A stretch of DNA of 64,000 nucleotides, taken from Bradyrhizobium monzae. GTDB lineage: Bacteria; Pseudomonadota; Alphaproteobacteria; Rhizobiales; Xanthobacteraceae. The translations under genes were made by a program, and so were the position numbers. This document shows positions 16,522 through 25,354 of this stretch, one piece after another. The notes beneath the pieces were generated by a model. That model had not been told where the DNA came from, made no database searches, and saw nothing but the letters and a program-made list of their open reading frames with translations. The stretch is taken from the NCBI RefSeq assembly GCF_021458635.1, contig NZ_JAIRDQ010000003.1:62001-126000 (forward strand). Reading direction: 5' to 3'. The stretch's first letter is position 1. Each line of letters starts with the position of its first letter.

Positions 16522-17439
16522 ATGGGACGCGTCTTCGTCGCCGGCAGCATCAACATGGATGTGGTGGCGACCGCCGATCGTCATCCCAGGGTTGGCGAGA
16601 CCGTCGCCGGCCGCGAGGTGCTGTATTTTCCCGGCGGCAAGGGTGCGAACCAGGCCGTGGCCGCGTCACGGCTCGGCGCGAAAACGACGCTGATCGGGCG
16701 GCTCGGCACGGATGCGTTCGGGGCTGAGCTCAGGACGTTTCTCACGGCGCAGGGCATCGATCCCGGCTCGATCAAGGAGACGCCGGAGACGCACACCGGC
16801 ACCGCGATCATCACGGTCGCGGCCTCCGACAACACCATCGTCGTCATTCCCGGCAGCAATGCGCTGGTCAGCGCGGATGATGTCGCGAGCGTACCGCTGG
16901 CGAAGGGCGACGTCGCGGTCAGCCAGTTCGAGGTTCCGCTGCCGACCATCGCCGCGTTCTTCCAGCGCGCGCACGCGGCGGGCGCCACCACATTGCTGAA
17001 TCCCGCCCCGGCGCAAAAGATGTCGCCCGAGCTGCTCGCGCTGGTCGACATCCTCGTGCTGAACGAGACCGAGCTCGGCTTCCTTGCGGGCACTGAGCTC
17101 TCTGATAACGACGAGGCCGCAACAATCATCGATGTCGCGCGAAAACTTCAGGCGCGCGGGGACCAGACCATCTGCATCACGCTCGGCAAGCGCGGCGTGC
17201 TGGCGCTCGCCGGCAGCGACGAATTTGCCGTGCGGGGACGCGTGGTGAAGGCGGTCGACACTACTGGCGCTGGCGATTGCTTCGTCGGCGCGCTCGCGTC
17301 GCAGCTCGCCGATGGCGTTCCCTTGCGCGCCGCCCTCGCCTTCGCCAACGCCGCCGCCTCAATCAGCGTGCAGCGGATGGGGGCCGGACCGTCGATGCCG
17401 ACGGCCGCCGAGGTTACGGCGGTGCTCAGCGCCGGCTGA
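16522..17439 (+). CDS. rbsK: Ribokinase
   Basis: Encodes 305 residues close to bacterial ribokinase: AGSINMDVVATADRHPRVGE at the N-terminus, the GGKGANQAVAASRLG sugar-binding loop, LNPAPAQ and NETE in the middle, and the DTTGAGDCFVGALA catalytic signature near residue 248. It phosphorylates ribose or a similar pentose in the cytoplasm. A Shine-Dalgarno AAGGG is seven bases upstream. There are no rbs transport genes adjacent, so the sugar source may be intracellular nucleoside turnover. Its stop codon directly abuts the stop of the convergent FAD oxidoreductase. Confidence 0.88.
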   Translation: MGRVFVAGSINMDVVATADRHPRVGETVAGREVLYFPGGKGANQAVAASRLGAKTTLIGRLGTDAFGAELRTFLTAQGIDPGSIKETPETHTGTAIITVAASDNTIVVIPGSNALVSADDVASVPLAKGDVAVSQFEVPLPTIAAFFQRAHAAGATTLLNPAPAQKMSPELLALVDILVLNETELGFLAGTELSDNDEAATIIDVARKLQARGDQTICITLGKRGVLALAGSDEFAVRGRVVKAVDTTGAGDCFVGALASQLADGVPLRAALAFANAAASISVQRMGAGPSMPTAAEVTAVLSAG

Positions 17440-18660
17440 TCACGCCAGCGCACTCTTCAGGTCGAAGCTTTCATCGGCCGCCTGCTCCGGCGTGATCGAG
17501 CGGTCCATGGCCTGCAACCTTCGGCCGAACATATGATCGCCGGCGCGGTTGATCGATTCGATGCCGAGCAGTCTGTCGCCGTGATAGCAGAACGCGGAGA
17601 ACGCCTTCTTGGCGGGGTCGCCGCGCAGCACGACGCGGTCGTAGCCGGTGGTGAGGCCTGCGATCTGGAGCTTGTCGTCGCCCTGGTCGCTCCAGAACCA
17701 AGGATGGCCGTCGTAAGGTTTCTTGTCCCCGGTCAGCCGCGCCGCGAGGCAGCGGGCGTGGTCGGTGGCGTTCTGCACTGATTCAAGTCGCAGCGAGCCG
17801 CCGAAGCGCGGGCTTTTGAACAGCGCGCAATCGCCAATCGCGGAAATATTGGGATCAGCGGTCGAGAGATATTCGTCGACGATGATGCCGGCCGCGACCG
17901 GCAGCCCCGCCTCGGCCGCAAGCTCGATGTTCGGCAACACGCCGACGCCGACCACGACGAGGTCGGCGGGCAGATGCCGGCCGTCGCTCAAGGAGACGCC
18001 GGTGACCTTGCCGTTCTCGGCTTCGATGGAGGTTGCCTGCACACCGAGGTGAATGCGGATGCCGGCATCGCGATGACGTTCTTGAAAATACTCCGAGACC
18101 TCCGCCGTCACCGCGCGCGCCATCACGCGCGGCGCGAGCTCGAGCACGTCGACCTCGAGGCCCTTGATCCGCGCGGTCGCGGCGAATTCGAGGCCAATGA
18201 AGCCGGCGCCGATCACAACGACCCGCGTCTTCGACGGAATGATCTTTCGCAGCGCCTCGCTCTCGTCGAGGATGCGCAGATATTTCACGTCGGGCAGATT
18301 GGCGTTGGGCAGATCGAGCAGGCGGTTGCGCGCGCCGGTTGCCAGGATCAGGTGACCGTAGGGAAGCGTTTCGCCCGAGGCGAGCAGAAGCTTGCGCCCC
18401 GCCCGGTCGATCGACACGGCGCGGCCGGCGATCAGCTCGATGGCCTGATCGTGGTAAAATTTCTCCGGCCGGAACATCAGGCTCTCCGGCCCGGCCGAGC
18501 CCTTGATGTAGGCCTTGGACAGCGGCGGCCGCTGATAGGGCAGATGCGCCTCGTCATTGATCAGGCGGATGCGCTCCGAAAAACCCGCCTGCCGCAGGGA
18601 TGCCGCGACCTGGTAGCCGCCATGGCCGGCACCGACAATGATCACCGGACCGTCCGTCAT
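17440..18660 (-). CDS. FAD-dependent NAD(P)H:ferredoxin/rubredoxin reductase
   Basis: Encodes 406 residues from the ATG at 18660 (MTDGPVIIVG); an ATG at 18672 is an alternative. FAD motif VIIVGAGHGGYQVAASLRQ at the N-terminus, NAD motif VVVIGAGFIGLEFAA near residue 150, the ATGAR stretch, and the late FAD motif ISAIGDCALF are all present. The C-terminal domain resembles putidaredoxin/ferredoxin reductases that serve P450s and ring hydroxylases. It stands alone, convergent with ribokinase with no gap between stop codons. Pairing with the P450 at 2337-3557 is possible but unproven. Confidence 0.9.
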   Translation of the reverse strand: MTDGPVIIVGAGHGGYQVAASLRQAGFSERIRLINDEAHLPYQRPPLSKAYIKGSAGPESLMFRPEKFYHDQAIELIAGRAVSIDRAGRKLLLASGETLPYGHLILATGARNRLLDLPNANLPDVKYLRILDESEALRKIIPSKTRVVVIGAGFIGLEFAATARIKGLEVDVLELAPRVMARAVTAEVSEYFQERHRDAGIRIHLGVQATSIEAENGKVTGVSLSDGRHLPADLVVVGVGVLPNIELAAEAGLPVAAGIIVDEYLSTADPNISAIGDCALFKSPRFGGSLRLESVQNATDHARCLAARLTGDKKPYDGHPWFWSDQGDDKLQIAGLTTGYDRVVLRGDPAKKAFSAFCYHGDRLLGIESINRAGDHMFGRRLQAMDRSITPEQAADESFDLKSALA

Positions 18661-18904
18661 TGGACAGCCCATTTCCGCAAGACACGAGCGTCACCCATGT
18701 CGTCTCCTCTCTCGCTCATACTGGCTTGGCTAGCCTAGGAGGAGCCGGCGCTCGTGTCCGTCCCTAAACGAAGGCGGCCCTATTTGAGCCGATCATTCCG
18801 CGCGACGCAAGGCCCGTAGGCGGGGCACTGGCGGCCAGGGATTGTCACCCCTCGCCTTCTGCGATTTAGTTACAGCAACAGACCTCATGCCGGGGATTCC
18901 TCAG

Positions 18905-19699
18905 ATGCCAACTCCCGTCTCCCAACCCGATGATCCCGCGCTGCTGCGGATCGACGGCCCGATCGCGACCATCACGCTGAACCGCCCTGCCGCGTTCAAC
19001 TCGATCAACCTTGCGATCGCGCAAAAACTCGAACAGCTCGCGATCTATATCGAAGGCGACGACACGATCAGGGTCGTGGTGCTCGAAGGCGAAGGCCGCG
19101 CCTTCTCCGCCGGCGGCGATCTGCAGACGATTGGTGCTGCGGCCGAAGCCAACACGGTGACGCTGGTGGTCGGCGAGTTACTGAAGCACTACCATGCCTT
19201 CATCGAGATCATCCGGCGCATGCCGAAGATCTCGCTGTCGAGCGTGCACGGCTCGGCCGCCGGCGCCGGCATGGGGCTCGCCTTCGTCACCGATCTCTGC
19301 ATCGCCGCGGAGGACGCCAAGTTCACGCCGGCCTATGCCAAGATCGGCGTGTCGCCGGATGGCGGCTCGACGGTCGGGATCGTCGGCACGGTCGGCTCGC
19401 GCCGCGCGCTGCAGATCTTCCTGGCCGAGGACAAATTTACGGCGCAGCAAGCCTATGAATGGGGCCTCGTCGCCAAGACCGTTCCCGCAACCGAATTGAA
19501 GACGGCGACGCGGCAGCTGGCCGAGCGGCTGGCGCAGAATCCGCGTGCGGCCATCGCCGGAACCAAATCGCTGGTCTATGCCGCCGCCACCACGCCGGTC
19601 AAACAGCAGCTCGATGCCGAGGAGCACAAGATCATCATGGCGATGAACACGGAGGATTTTCGTGTTGCCGTGAAGAAGTTCACGAGCAAGAGCAAGTGA
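18905..19699 (+). CDS. Enoyl-CoA hydratase/isomerase family protein
   Basis: Encodes 264 residues from the ATG at 18905 (MPTPVSQPDD), with GGGGA eight bases upstream. Crotonase-fold landmarks are ITLNRPAAFNSINLA, the oxyanion-hole strand AFSAGGDLQTIG, and HGSAAGAGMGLAFVTDL. The second acidic residue expected for hydratases is not obvious in FTPAYAKIGVSPDGGS, where an aspartate more typical of isomerases or dehalogenases is seen. It overlaps the following histidine phosphatase gene by four bases (GTGA), so the two are coupled. Substrate unknown. Confidence 0.87.
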   Translation: MPTPVSQPDDPALLRIDGPIATITLNRPAAFNSINLAIAQKLEQLAIYIEGDDTIRVVVLEGEGRAFSAGGDLQTIGAAAEANTVTLVVGELLKHYHAFIEIIRRMPKISLSSVHGSAAGAGMGLAFVTDLCIAAEDAKFTPAYAKIGVSPDGGSTVGIVGTVGSRRALQIFLAEDKFTAQQAYEWGLVAKTVPATELKTATRQLAERLAQNPRAAIAGTKSLVYAAATTPVKQQLDAEEHKIIMAMNTEDFRVAVKKFTSKSK

Positions 19700-20277
19700 G
19701 CGCGCCCACGCCATCGCGCTCGTTCTGCGGCCTGCGCCACGGCGCAACGGACTGGAACCGGCAGGGACTTTTCCAGGGCCGAACCGACAATCCGCTGAAC
19801 GAGGATGGCCTGCGGCAAGCGAACGAGGCCGCAGATTTGCTGCGCGGCGCCGGCATCAGCCGCATCGTCGCAAGCCCCCTGGTGCGCGCGGCCCGAACGG
19901 CGGAGATCGTCGCCGACGCGATCGCGGCGCCGCTCACGATCGACGCAGGCATCATCGAGTTCGACTTCGGCAGCTTTGAAGGCCTGCCCGTCCGCGATCT
20001 CATGATCAGGCACGGCGTCAAATCGGCGACGGGCCTCGTCTCGATCCTGCCCGCCGACGGCGAGAACTGGGACACCATGACGGAGCGATCACTGCGCACC
20101 GTCGCGCTCTGGCTCGACCGCTATCCCGACGACTACGTTCTGTTCGTTTGCCATGACGCCGTGATGCAGGGCATAGCGAACGCGCTCACCGGCAGCTATT
20201 TCAAGAACAGCCACGGCACGCCGTTTCGCTACGTGCACGACCGAGCCGGTTGGCGCGTCGAGCAGCTGATCACTTAG
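19696..20277 (+). CDS. Histidine phosphatase family protein
   Basis: Encodes 193 residues starting at a GTG that overlaps the crotonase stop. The phosphohistidine motif is LRHGATDWNRQGLFQGRTDN near residue 11, followed by VASPLVRAARTAEIV and the second catalytic histidine in VLFVCHDAVMQG. This is the phosphoglycerate mutase-like (GpmB/CobC) branch. A phosphatase acting on a small phosphorylated metabolite is likely. The stop lies inside a small tandem duplication shared with the end of the TRAP permease gene. Confidence 0.87.
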   Translation: MSAPTPSRSFCGLRHGATDWNRQGLFQGRTDNPLNEDGLRQANEAADLLRGAGISRIVASPLVRAARTAEIVADAIAAPLTIDAGIIEFDFGSFEGLPVRDLMIRHGVKSATGLVSILPADGENWDTMTERSLRTVALWLDRYPDDYVLFVCHDAVMQGIANALTGSYFKNSHGTPFRYVHDRAGWRVEQLIT

Positions 20278-20313
20278 GAAGATCACTTGGGACGTAGGAA
20301 GATCACTTGGGAC
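20268..20313. repeat. 20-bp tandem duplication at a convergent gene junction
   Basis: The unit TAGGAAGATCACTTGGGAC occurs twice with a 20-bp period (20275-20293 and 20295-20313), preceded by a partial third copy (GATCACTT at 20268). It covers the stop codons of the phosphatase gene and lies next to the dctM stop. Confidence 0.8.
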
Positions 20314-21643
20314 AGATGTAGCCGGTTCCCGCCGGCGACTTGAAGCAGCCGACCGATTCCGGCAGCACTTTCTGCGGCAGCCACAGCACGACGCTCGGAA
20401 AGTAGATCGCGAACGCGATGGTGGCGAAGAACACGACATAGATCGGCAGCGCCGCCCGTAACGCTTTCGCAAAGCTGACGCCGACGAATTTCGACGCCAT
20501 CAAGAGCACCAGACCATAAGGCGGCGTGATCAGGCCGAAGGCCAACGTCGCGATCAGCACCACGCCCATGTGGACGCCATTGATGTCGCCGGCTTCCGTC
20601 AGCGTGTTGACCAGCGGCATGAAGATGATGATGGTCGGAACCGGTTCGATGAAATCGCCGACGACGGTGAACAGCAGCACCATCAGAAGCATGATCAGAT
20701 GGGGATCGTTGCCGGCGATCGAGGTGATCATGTCGGCGATGTAACTGGCGCCGCGCAAGTACGCCAGCATCCAACCGAAGGCGTTGGCGGCGCCGATGGT
20801 GATCAGCGGCAGCGAGAAGATCAGCCCCGCCAGACAGAAATCGTAGGGAATCTTCCGGAAATGGCCGCGGTTGAGCGCGGGGATCACGACCAGGATGATC
20901 CAGACCACGGCGACGACGCCGGCCTCGGTCGGCGTGAACCAGCCGGTCAGAATGCCGCCGAGCAGGATCACCGGAATCATCAGCGGCAGCGCCGCATCGC
21001 CGGCCGCGAACACGATCTGACGCAGCGGCGCGCGCGGCTTGCGCAGGCCGGACGGGCCGAAGAAATAGCAATAGATCATCAGCCCGAAGCCGATCATCAG
21101 GCCGGGCACGACGCCGGCCATGAACAGGCCGGCGATCGAGACGTTGCCGACGGCGCCATAGACCACCGCCGTGATGCTCGGCGGCACCAGCGCCGCAATG
21201 GTCGAGGCCGACGCAATGATCGCGGCAATGAACGCGGGCTCATAGCCCTCGCGCTTCATCGGGCCGCCGAGCGCGCGGCTCATCACGGCGACGTCGGCGG
21301 TGGTCGAGCCCGACATCTCCGAGAAGAACATGCTGAAGACGACCACGACCTGCGACAGTCCGCCCCTGATATGCCCGACCAGCGATACCGAGAGGTTTGC
21401 GATTCGCACCACCACATTGGCCGAGCTCATGAGCTCGCCGACCAGCAGGAAGAAAGGGATCGCCAGCAGCGCCTCGGAATCGACGCCGTCAAAGATCTTC
21501 TGGATGATTGCGGCGAGCGAGACGTCGGACAGGACCGCGCCGATGAACACGCCGGCCATCAGCGAGAACGGCACGGGCACGCCGAGATAGCCAAACGACA
21601 GGAAGCAGATCGACATCAACGCGAGGACAATGGGTGCGCTCAC
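20303..21643 (-). CDS. dctM: TRAP transporter large permease (DctM)
   Basis: Encodes 446 residues from a GTG that overlaps the DctQ stop by four bases. It is highly hydrophobic with about twelve membrane segments, and shows DctM features such as FFSEMSGSTTADVAVMSRAL, AIIASASTIAALVPPSI and the repeat VLLIATLAFGLITPPYG. It drives sodium-coupled uptake of an organic acid bound by the DctP protein. The operon is dctP-dctQ-dctM reading leftward, directly downstream of the IlvD/Edd dehydratase. Uronate or aldonate cargo is inferred from the neighbours. Confidence 0.93.
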   Translation of the reverse strand: MSAPIVLALMSICFLSFGYLGVPVPFSLMAGVFIGAVLSDVSLAAIIQKIFDGVDSEALLAIPFFLLVGELMSSANVVVRIANLSVSLVGHIRGGLSQVVVVFSMFFSEMSGSTTADVAVMSRALGGPMKREGYEPAFIAAIIASASTIAALVPPSITAVVYGAVGNVSIAGLFMAGVVPGLMIGFGLMIYCYFFGPSGLRKPRAPLRQIVFAAGDAALPLMIPVILLGGILTGWFTPTEAGVVAVVWIILVVIPALNRGHFRKIPYDFCLAGLIFSLPLITIGAANAFGWMLAYLRGASYIADMITSIAGNDPHLIMLLMVLLFTVVGDFIEPVPTIIIFMPLVNTLTEAGDINGVHMGVVLIATLAFGLITPPYGLVLLMASKFVGVSFAKALRAALPIYVVFFATIAFAIYFPSVVLWLPQKVLPESVGCFKSPAGTGYICPK

Positions 21644-22218
21644 GGCTGCGCCCTCATTTGCGCTTCGGTGATGACGGGCGCGGCATCCTCCTCCGGCGGC
21701 TCAGGGTGGTCGAAGCCGTTGCGCAGGCCGTTGACGAGCTGCTCGATGGTGAACAGGCCGACCAGGATGCCGGAGAGCGGAATGATGGCGTAGAGCGAAG
21801 CGATCGGCGTGCCGGACGGCAGGCGAAAGCTGCCGAAGCCGCGTAGGTAATTCTGGTAGCCGTACCAGATCAGGCAGAAAGCGACGCCGAGCACGACGAG
21901 GCGAATGATGATCTCGACGATGATCCTGGGCACGCCATGCATCGCCTCCGAGATCGCGGTGAGATAGAGGTGATCGTTGCGCCGGGTCGCAACGGCTGTC
22001 CCGATGAAGATCGCATAGATGAACAGCGTCGAGGTGACTTCCTGGAGCCACAGCCAGGGATGGCCGATGGTGCGGGTGACGATGTCGGCGGTGACCGACA
22101 GCGAGAAACCGAAGCACAGCACGCCGCACAAGATCATGAGCGCGAGCTCGAGCCAGTCGAGCCAGCGCCATTTCAGGTGACGCTGGCGTTGCAATACGAG
22201 CTTGTCGGCGATGGCCAT
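21640..22218 (-). CDS. dctQ: TRAP transporter small permease (DctQ)
   Basis: Encodes 192 residues from the ATG at 22218 (MAIADKLVLQ) with GGGAG six bases upstream; the longer frame reads through a repeat and is rejected. Four hydrophobic segments are present, including LALMILCGVLCFGFSLSVTA and IPLSGILVGLFTIEQLV, with the conserved WLQEVTSTLFIYAIFIG region. It pairs with DctM to form the membrane part of the transporter. A C-terminal acidic tail (PEPPEEDAAP) extends into the cytoplasm. Confidence 0.9.
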   Translation of the reverse strand: MAIADKLVLQRQRHLKWRWLDWLELALMILCGVLCFGFSLSVTADIVTRTIGHPWLWLQEVTSTLFIYAIFIGTAVATRRNDHLYLTAISEAMHGVPRIIVEIIIRLVVLGVAFCLIWYGYQNYLRGFGSFRLPSGTPIASLYAIIPLSGILVGLFTIEQLVNGLRNGFDHPEPPEEDAAPVITEAQMRAQP

Positions 22219-22241
22219 TATTGCTCCCGGCTGCGAGTTGG

Positions 22242-22372
22242 CCTCACCTCTCCCGCTTGCGGGAGAGGTCGCGGAGCGAAGCGACGCGGGTGAGGGTTCT
22301 TTCCTCTGGGGAAGTATCACATTGTGGAGACACCCTCTCCCCAACCCTCTCCCGCAAGCGGGAGAGGGAGCG
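22242..22372. repeat. CTCTCCCGC-type palindromic repeat between dctP and dctQ
   Basis: Two oppositely oriented hairpins: CTCTCCCGCTTGCGGGAGAG near 22249 and its relative near 22349, joined by GGTGAGGG and CACCCTCTCCCC segments. This family is common in alphaproteobacterial intergenic DNA. It lies inside the TRAP operon and could modulate DctP relative to DctQM expression. Confidence 0.8.
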
Positions 22373-22392
22373 CACCGTCTTCGGGAATCGCG

Positions 22393-23400
22393 TTAATTAA
22401 TCGACCGGATCAGATCCTTGATCTTCTCGGCGTGCGGGCCGAGCTCCTTGGCGAGCTTGTCGAGATAGGGATCGGCAATCGCCGCAAAGCTCTTCTTGTC
22501 GACGTTGTCGACGATCTTGACGCCCAGCTTCTTCAGCTTCTCGGCCGCGGCCCGTTCGAGGTCGAACGCCTTCGCCGGCTCCTTCGTGCTGACCTCGTTG
22601 GCCGCGGTCTGCACCCAGCCCTTCTGCTCGGCCGAAAGGCTCTGCCAGAGCTTGTCGGAGACGAACACCAACGCGTTGTTGGCCTCGTGCTCGGTGATGT
22701 TCAGCACCGGCGCGACCTCGTAGTGCTTGTTGACGAGGTAGACGTTGATGCTGTTCTCGGCGACATCGACCACACCGGTCTGCAACGAGGTGTAGACGCT
22801 GCCGAACGGCATGTGCACGGTCTGGGCGCCGTAGGCCGGGAACATGGTGTCCTCCGTCGCGGTCGCCTGCACGCGGACCTTCAGGCCCTTGATGTCGCCG
22901 ACATTATGGATCTCTTTCTTGGAGTACATGTGGCGCACGCCCTGCGAGCCCGTGCCGATGAGGTGCAAGCCCTGCGTGGTCTCATCGATCATGATCTTGA
23001 GGGCCTCGAACACCTTCGGGTCAGCGAGGCCTTTGATCACATGCTGTTCGTCGCGGAACAGATAGTGCAGCGACATCACGCCGGCCTGCGGCGAGATCGT
23101 CGCGGTGTTGGCCGAGGAGACGATCGAGAATTCGACGTCGCCGGACTTCACGAGCTGAAGCACCTGCGGCTCTTGGCCGAGCTGCGCGCCCGGATACTGG
23201 TCGATGATCATGGTGCCTTTGCTCAATTCCTTGAGCTTGTCGGCAAAGAGGTCGCCGGCGATCGAGTAGCCGGTGTTGCGGGGCTGGTCATAGGCGAAGC
23301 GATAATGCTTCACCTCCTGCGCCCCCGCGCTCGTGACGAACAGCATGGCGGCCGTAGCCACCAAGCCGCGTAAGAATCCTGCCATGGATCGTACAATCAT
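22393..23400 (-). CDS. dctP: TRAP transporter solute-binding protein (DctP)
   Basis: Encodes 335 residues with a signal peptide (MIVRSMAGFLRGLVATAAML, cleavage near AGAQ, residue 28). A strong AGGGGG precedes the ATG. DctP features include FADKLKELSKG, the conserved arginine region LKVRVQATATEDTM, and VYTSLQTGVVDVAENS, where the arginine binds a carboxylate. It is the periplasmic receptor for the DctQM permease. The cargo is likely a sugar acid, judging from the dehydratase, uronate dehydrogenase and lactonase in the next 6 kb. Confidence 0.92.
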   Translation of the reverse strand: MIVRSMAGFLRGLVATAAMLFVTSAGAQEVKHYRFAYDQPRNTGYSIAGDLFADKLKELSKGTMIIDQYPGAQLGQEPQVLQLVKSGDVEFSIVSSANTATISPQAGVMSLHYLFRDEQHVIKGLADPKVFEALKIMIDETTQGLHLIGTGSQGVRHMYSKKEIHNVGDIKGLKVRVQATATEDTMFPAYGAQTVHMPFGSVYTSLQTGVVDVAENSINVYLVNKHYEVAPVLNITEHEANNALVFVSDKLWQSLSAEQKGWVQTAANEVSTKEPAKAFDLERAAAEKLKKLGVKIVDNVDKKSFAAIADPYLDKLAKELGPHAEKIKDLIRSIN

Positions 23401-23462
23401 CGTCTCCCCCTGTTGTTATCGCCCGCCGCTTTTAGCGGTCTGGACGCTCGTTCGAGTGGTTG

Positions 23463-25184
23463 TCAGCCCTTTTCAGTCTTTGGTCCAGTCCTCTGCATAA
23501 AGTCGAAGTCGCAGCCCTCGTCGGCCTGCAAGATGGTCTTGTCGAATAGCCAAGCGTAGCCACGCTTGACTTCCTCGGACGCTTGAGCCGGCTTCAAGGC
23601 GGCGCGCCGACGCTCCAGCTCCGCCGGATCTACCAGCAGCTCGATGCTGCGCTTGGCTACATCGAGACTGATCTTGTCGCCATTCTTCACGAGCGCGAGC
23701 GGTCCGCCGACCGCGGATTCCGGCGTGATGTGCAACACGATGGTGCCGAACGCGGTGCCGCTCATGCGCGCATCCGAAATGCGCACCATGTCCTTGGTAC
23801 CGCCACGCGCGAGCTTCTTCGGGATCGGCAGATAGCCGGCCTCGGGCATGCCGGGCGCGCCCTTGGGGCCGGCGTTGCGCAGCACCAGGACGTCATCGGC
23901 GGTGACGTCGAGCTCGGGATCATCGACCCGCAAGGTCATGTCCTCGACGGATTCGAACACCACCGCACGCCCGGTATGCTGCAACAGTTTTGGGCTCGCC
24001 GCCGACTGCTTGATGACGGCGCCGCGCGGCGCGAGGTTGCCGTGCAGGACGGCGAGGCCGCCTTCCTTCTTGATCGGATTGTCGCGCGAGCGGATAGCGT
24101 CCTGGCCGGGCACGTCCTCCGCATTCGCGACGACGTCGCGCAGGCTCTCACCCGAGATCGTCTTCGCATCGAGATCGACGAGATCGCCGAGCTGTGCCAG
24201 CAGTTTCGGCACGCCGCCGGCGTGATGGAAATGCTCCATGTAATGCTCGCCCGACGGCTTGAGATCGACCAGCACCGGCACCTCACGTCCGATCTGGTCG
24301 AACACCTCGAGATCGATCCGATGCGGTGAGCGATGCGCCATCGCGGTCAGATGGATCAGGCCATTGGTCGAGCCACCGATCGCCTGCAGCACGACCTGCG
24401 CGTTCTTGAAGGACGCTGGCGTCAGGACCTCGCTCGGCCTCGGGCCCTTGGTTTTGGCCATTTCAGCAGCAACCCGGCCGCTCGCCTCCGCCAGACGGAA
24501 ACGCTCGGCATGCGGCGCCGGGATCGTCGCGCTCATCGGCAGCGACAGACCCATGGCTTCGATCATGCAGGCCATGGTGGAAGCCGTGCCCATCACCATG
24601 CAGGTGCCGACCGACGGCGCGAGACGGCCGTTGACGGCTTCGATTTCGACGTCGTCGATCTCGCCGGCGCGATACTTGCCCCAGAGACGGCGGCAATCGG
24701 TGCAGGCGCCGAGCACCTCGCCCTTGTGATGGCCGACCACCATCGGACCGACGGGAATGACGACGGTCGGCAGGTCGGCGCTGATCGCGGCCATCACCTG
24801 CGCCGGAAGCGTCTTGTCGCAACCGCCGATCACGATCACCGAATCCATCGGCTGGGCCCGGATCATCTCCTCGGTGTCCATCGCCATCAGATTGCGCAGG
24901 TACATCGAGGTCGGATGCGCAAAACTCTCGGCGATCGAGATGGTCGGGAATACGAACGGCATCGCGCCCGACAGCATCACGCCGCGCTTGGCGGCTTCGA
25001 TGATCTGCGGGACGTTGCCGTGGCAGGGGTTGTAGTCGCTGTAGGTATTGGTGATGCCGACGATCGGGCGCTCCAGCGCGTCGTCGGAATAGCCCATGGC
25101 CTTGATGAACGCCTTGCGCAGGAACAGCGAGAAGCCGGCATCGCCATAGCTCGTCAAACCCTTGCGCAACCCATTCGACATCAT
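23463..25184 (-). CDS. IlvD/Edd family sugar-acid or dihydroxy-acid dehydratase
   Basis: Encodes 573 residues with the three cluster cysteines in SDYNPCHGN, IGGCDKTLPA and GTCMVMGTASTM. The start is supported by AAGGAG six bases upstream. The family includes dihydroxy-acid dehydratase (IlvD), phosphogluconate dehydratase and L-arabonate/D-xylonate dehydratases. Adjacency to a TRAP operon, a GntR regulator and uronate/lactonase genes argues for an aldonate dehydratase, not the biosynthetic IlvD. This is inference; sequence alone does not separate the subgroups here. It diverges from the GntR gene across a 170-bp region with paired operator-like repeats. Confidence 0.88.
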   Translation of the reverse strand: MMSNGLRKGLTSYGDAGFSLFLRKAFIKAMGYSDDALERPIVGITNTYSDYNPCHGNVPQIIEAAKRGVMLSGAMPFVFPTISIAESFAHPTSMYLRNLMAMDTEEMIRAQPMDSVIVIGGCDKTLPAQVMAAISADLPTVVIPVGPMVVGHHKGEVLGACTDCRRLWGKYRAGEIDDVEIEAVNGRLAPSVGTCMVMGTASTMACMIEAMGLSLPMSATIPAPHAERFRLAEASGRVAAEMAKTKGPRPSEVLTPASFKNAQVVLQAIGGSTNGLIHLTAMAHRSPHRIDLEVFDQIGREVPVLVDLKPSGEHYMEHFHHAGGVPKLLAQLGDLVDLDAKTISGESLRDVVANAEDVPGQDAIRSRDNPIKKEGGLAVLHGNLAPRGAVIKQSAASPKLLQHTGRAVVFESVEDMTLRVDDPELDVTADDVLVLRNAGPKGAPGMPEAGYLPIPKKLARGGTKDMVRISDARMSGTAFGTIVLHITPESAVGGPLALVKNGDKISLDVAKRSIELLVDPAELERRRAALKPAQASEEVKRGYAWLFDKTILQADEGCDFDFMQRTGPKTEKG

Positions 25185-25225
25185 GGCACTCCTTAACTTG
25201 CCATTGTGGTACAGCCTGCCCCCTG

Positions 25226-25300
25226 ATTGTCAATAAGATAGGGCCAGATGGTCGCTCTTTCTGCTCCTGGCGCTCCCCGGCGACACAAATTATTGACAAT
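25226..25300. promoter_or_regulatory. Paired inverted operators in the dehydratase/gntR divergent promoter region
   Basis: ATTGTCAATAA at 25226-25236 and its exact reverse complement TTATTGACAAT at 25290-25300 face each other 53 bp apart. Each contains TTGACA as a -35 hexamer pointing toward one of the divergent genes, and each has a nearly palindromic ATTG-N-CAAT core suitable for a GntR dimer. Seventeen bases downstream of each TTGACA is a related hexamer (ACCACA leftward, TCCACA rightward). The GntR protein encoded alongside is the likely ligand-responsive repressor of both directions. Confidence 0.6.
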
Positions 25301-25354
25301 CCGACTTCTCCCTGCTCCACAAGGCGGACCGGCAAGGCGCCGGAGGCTGAGGGC

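Noticed and set aside
20268..20313. A CRISPR-like or other array
   Set aside because: Only two full tandem units with a one-base spacer; no repeat-spacer structure is present anywhere in the window.
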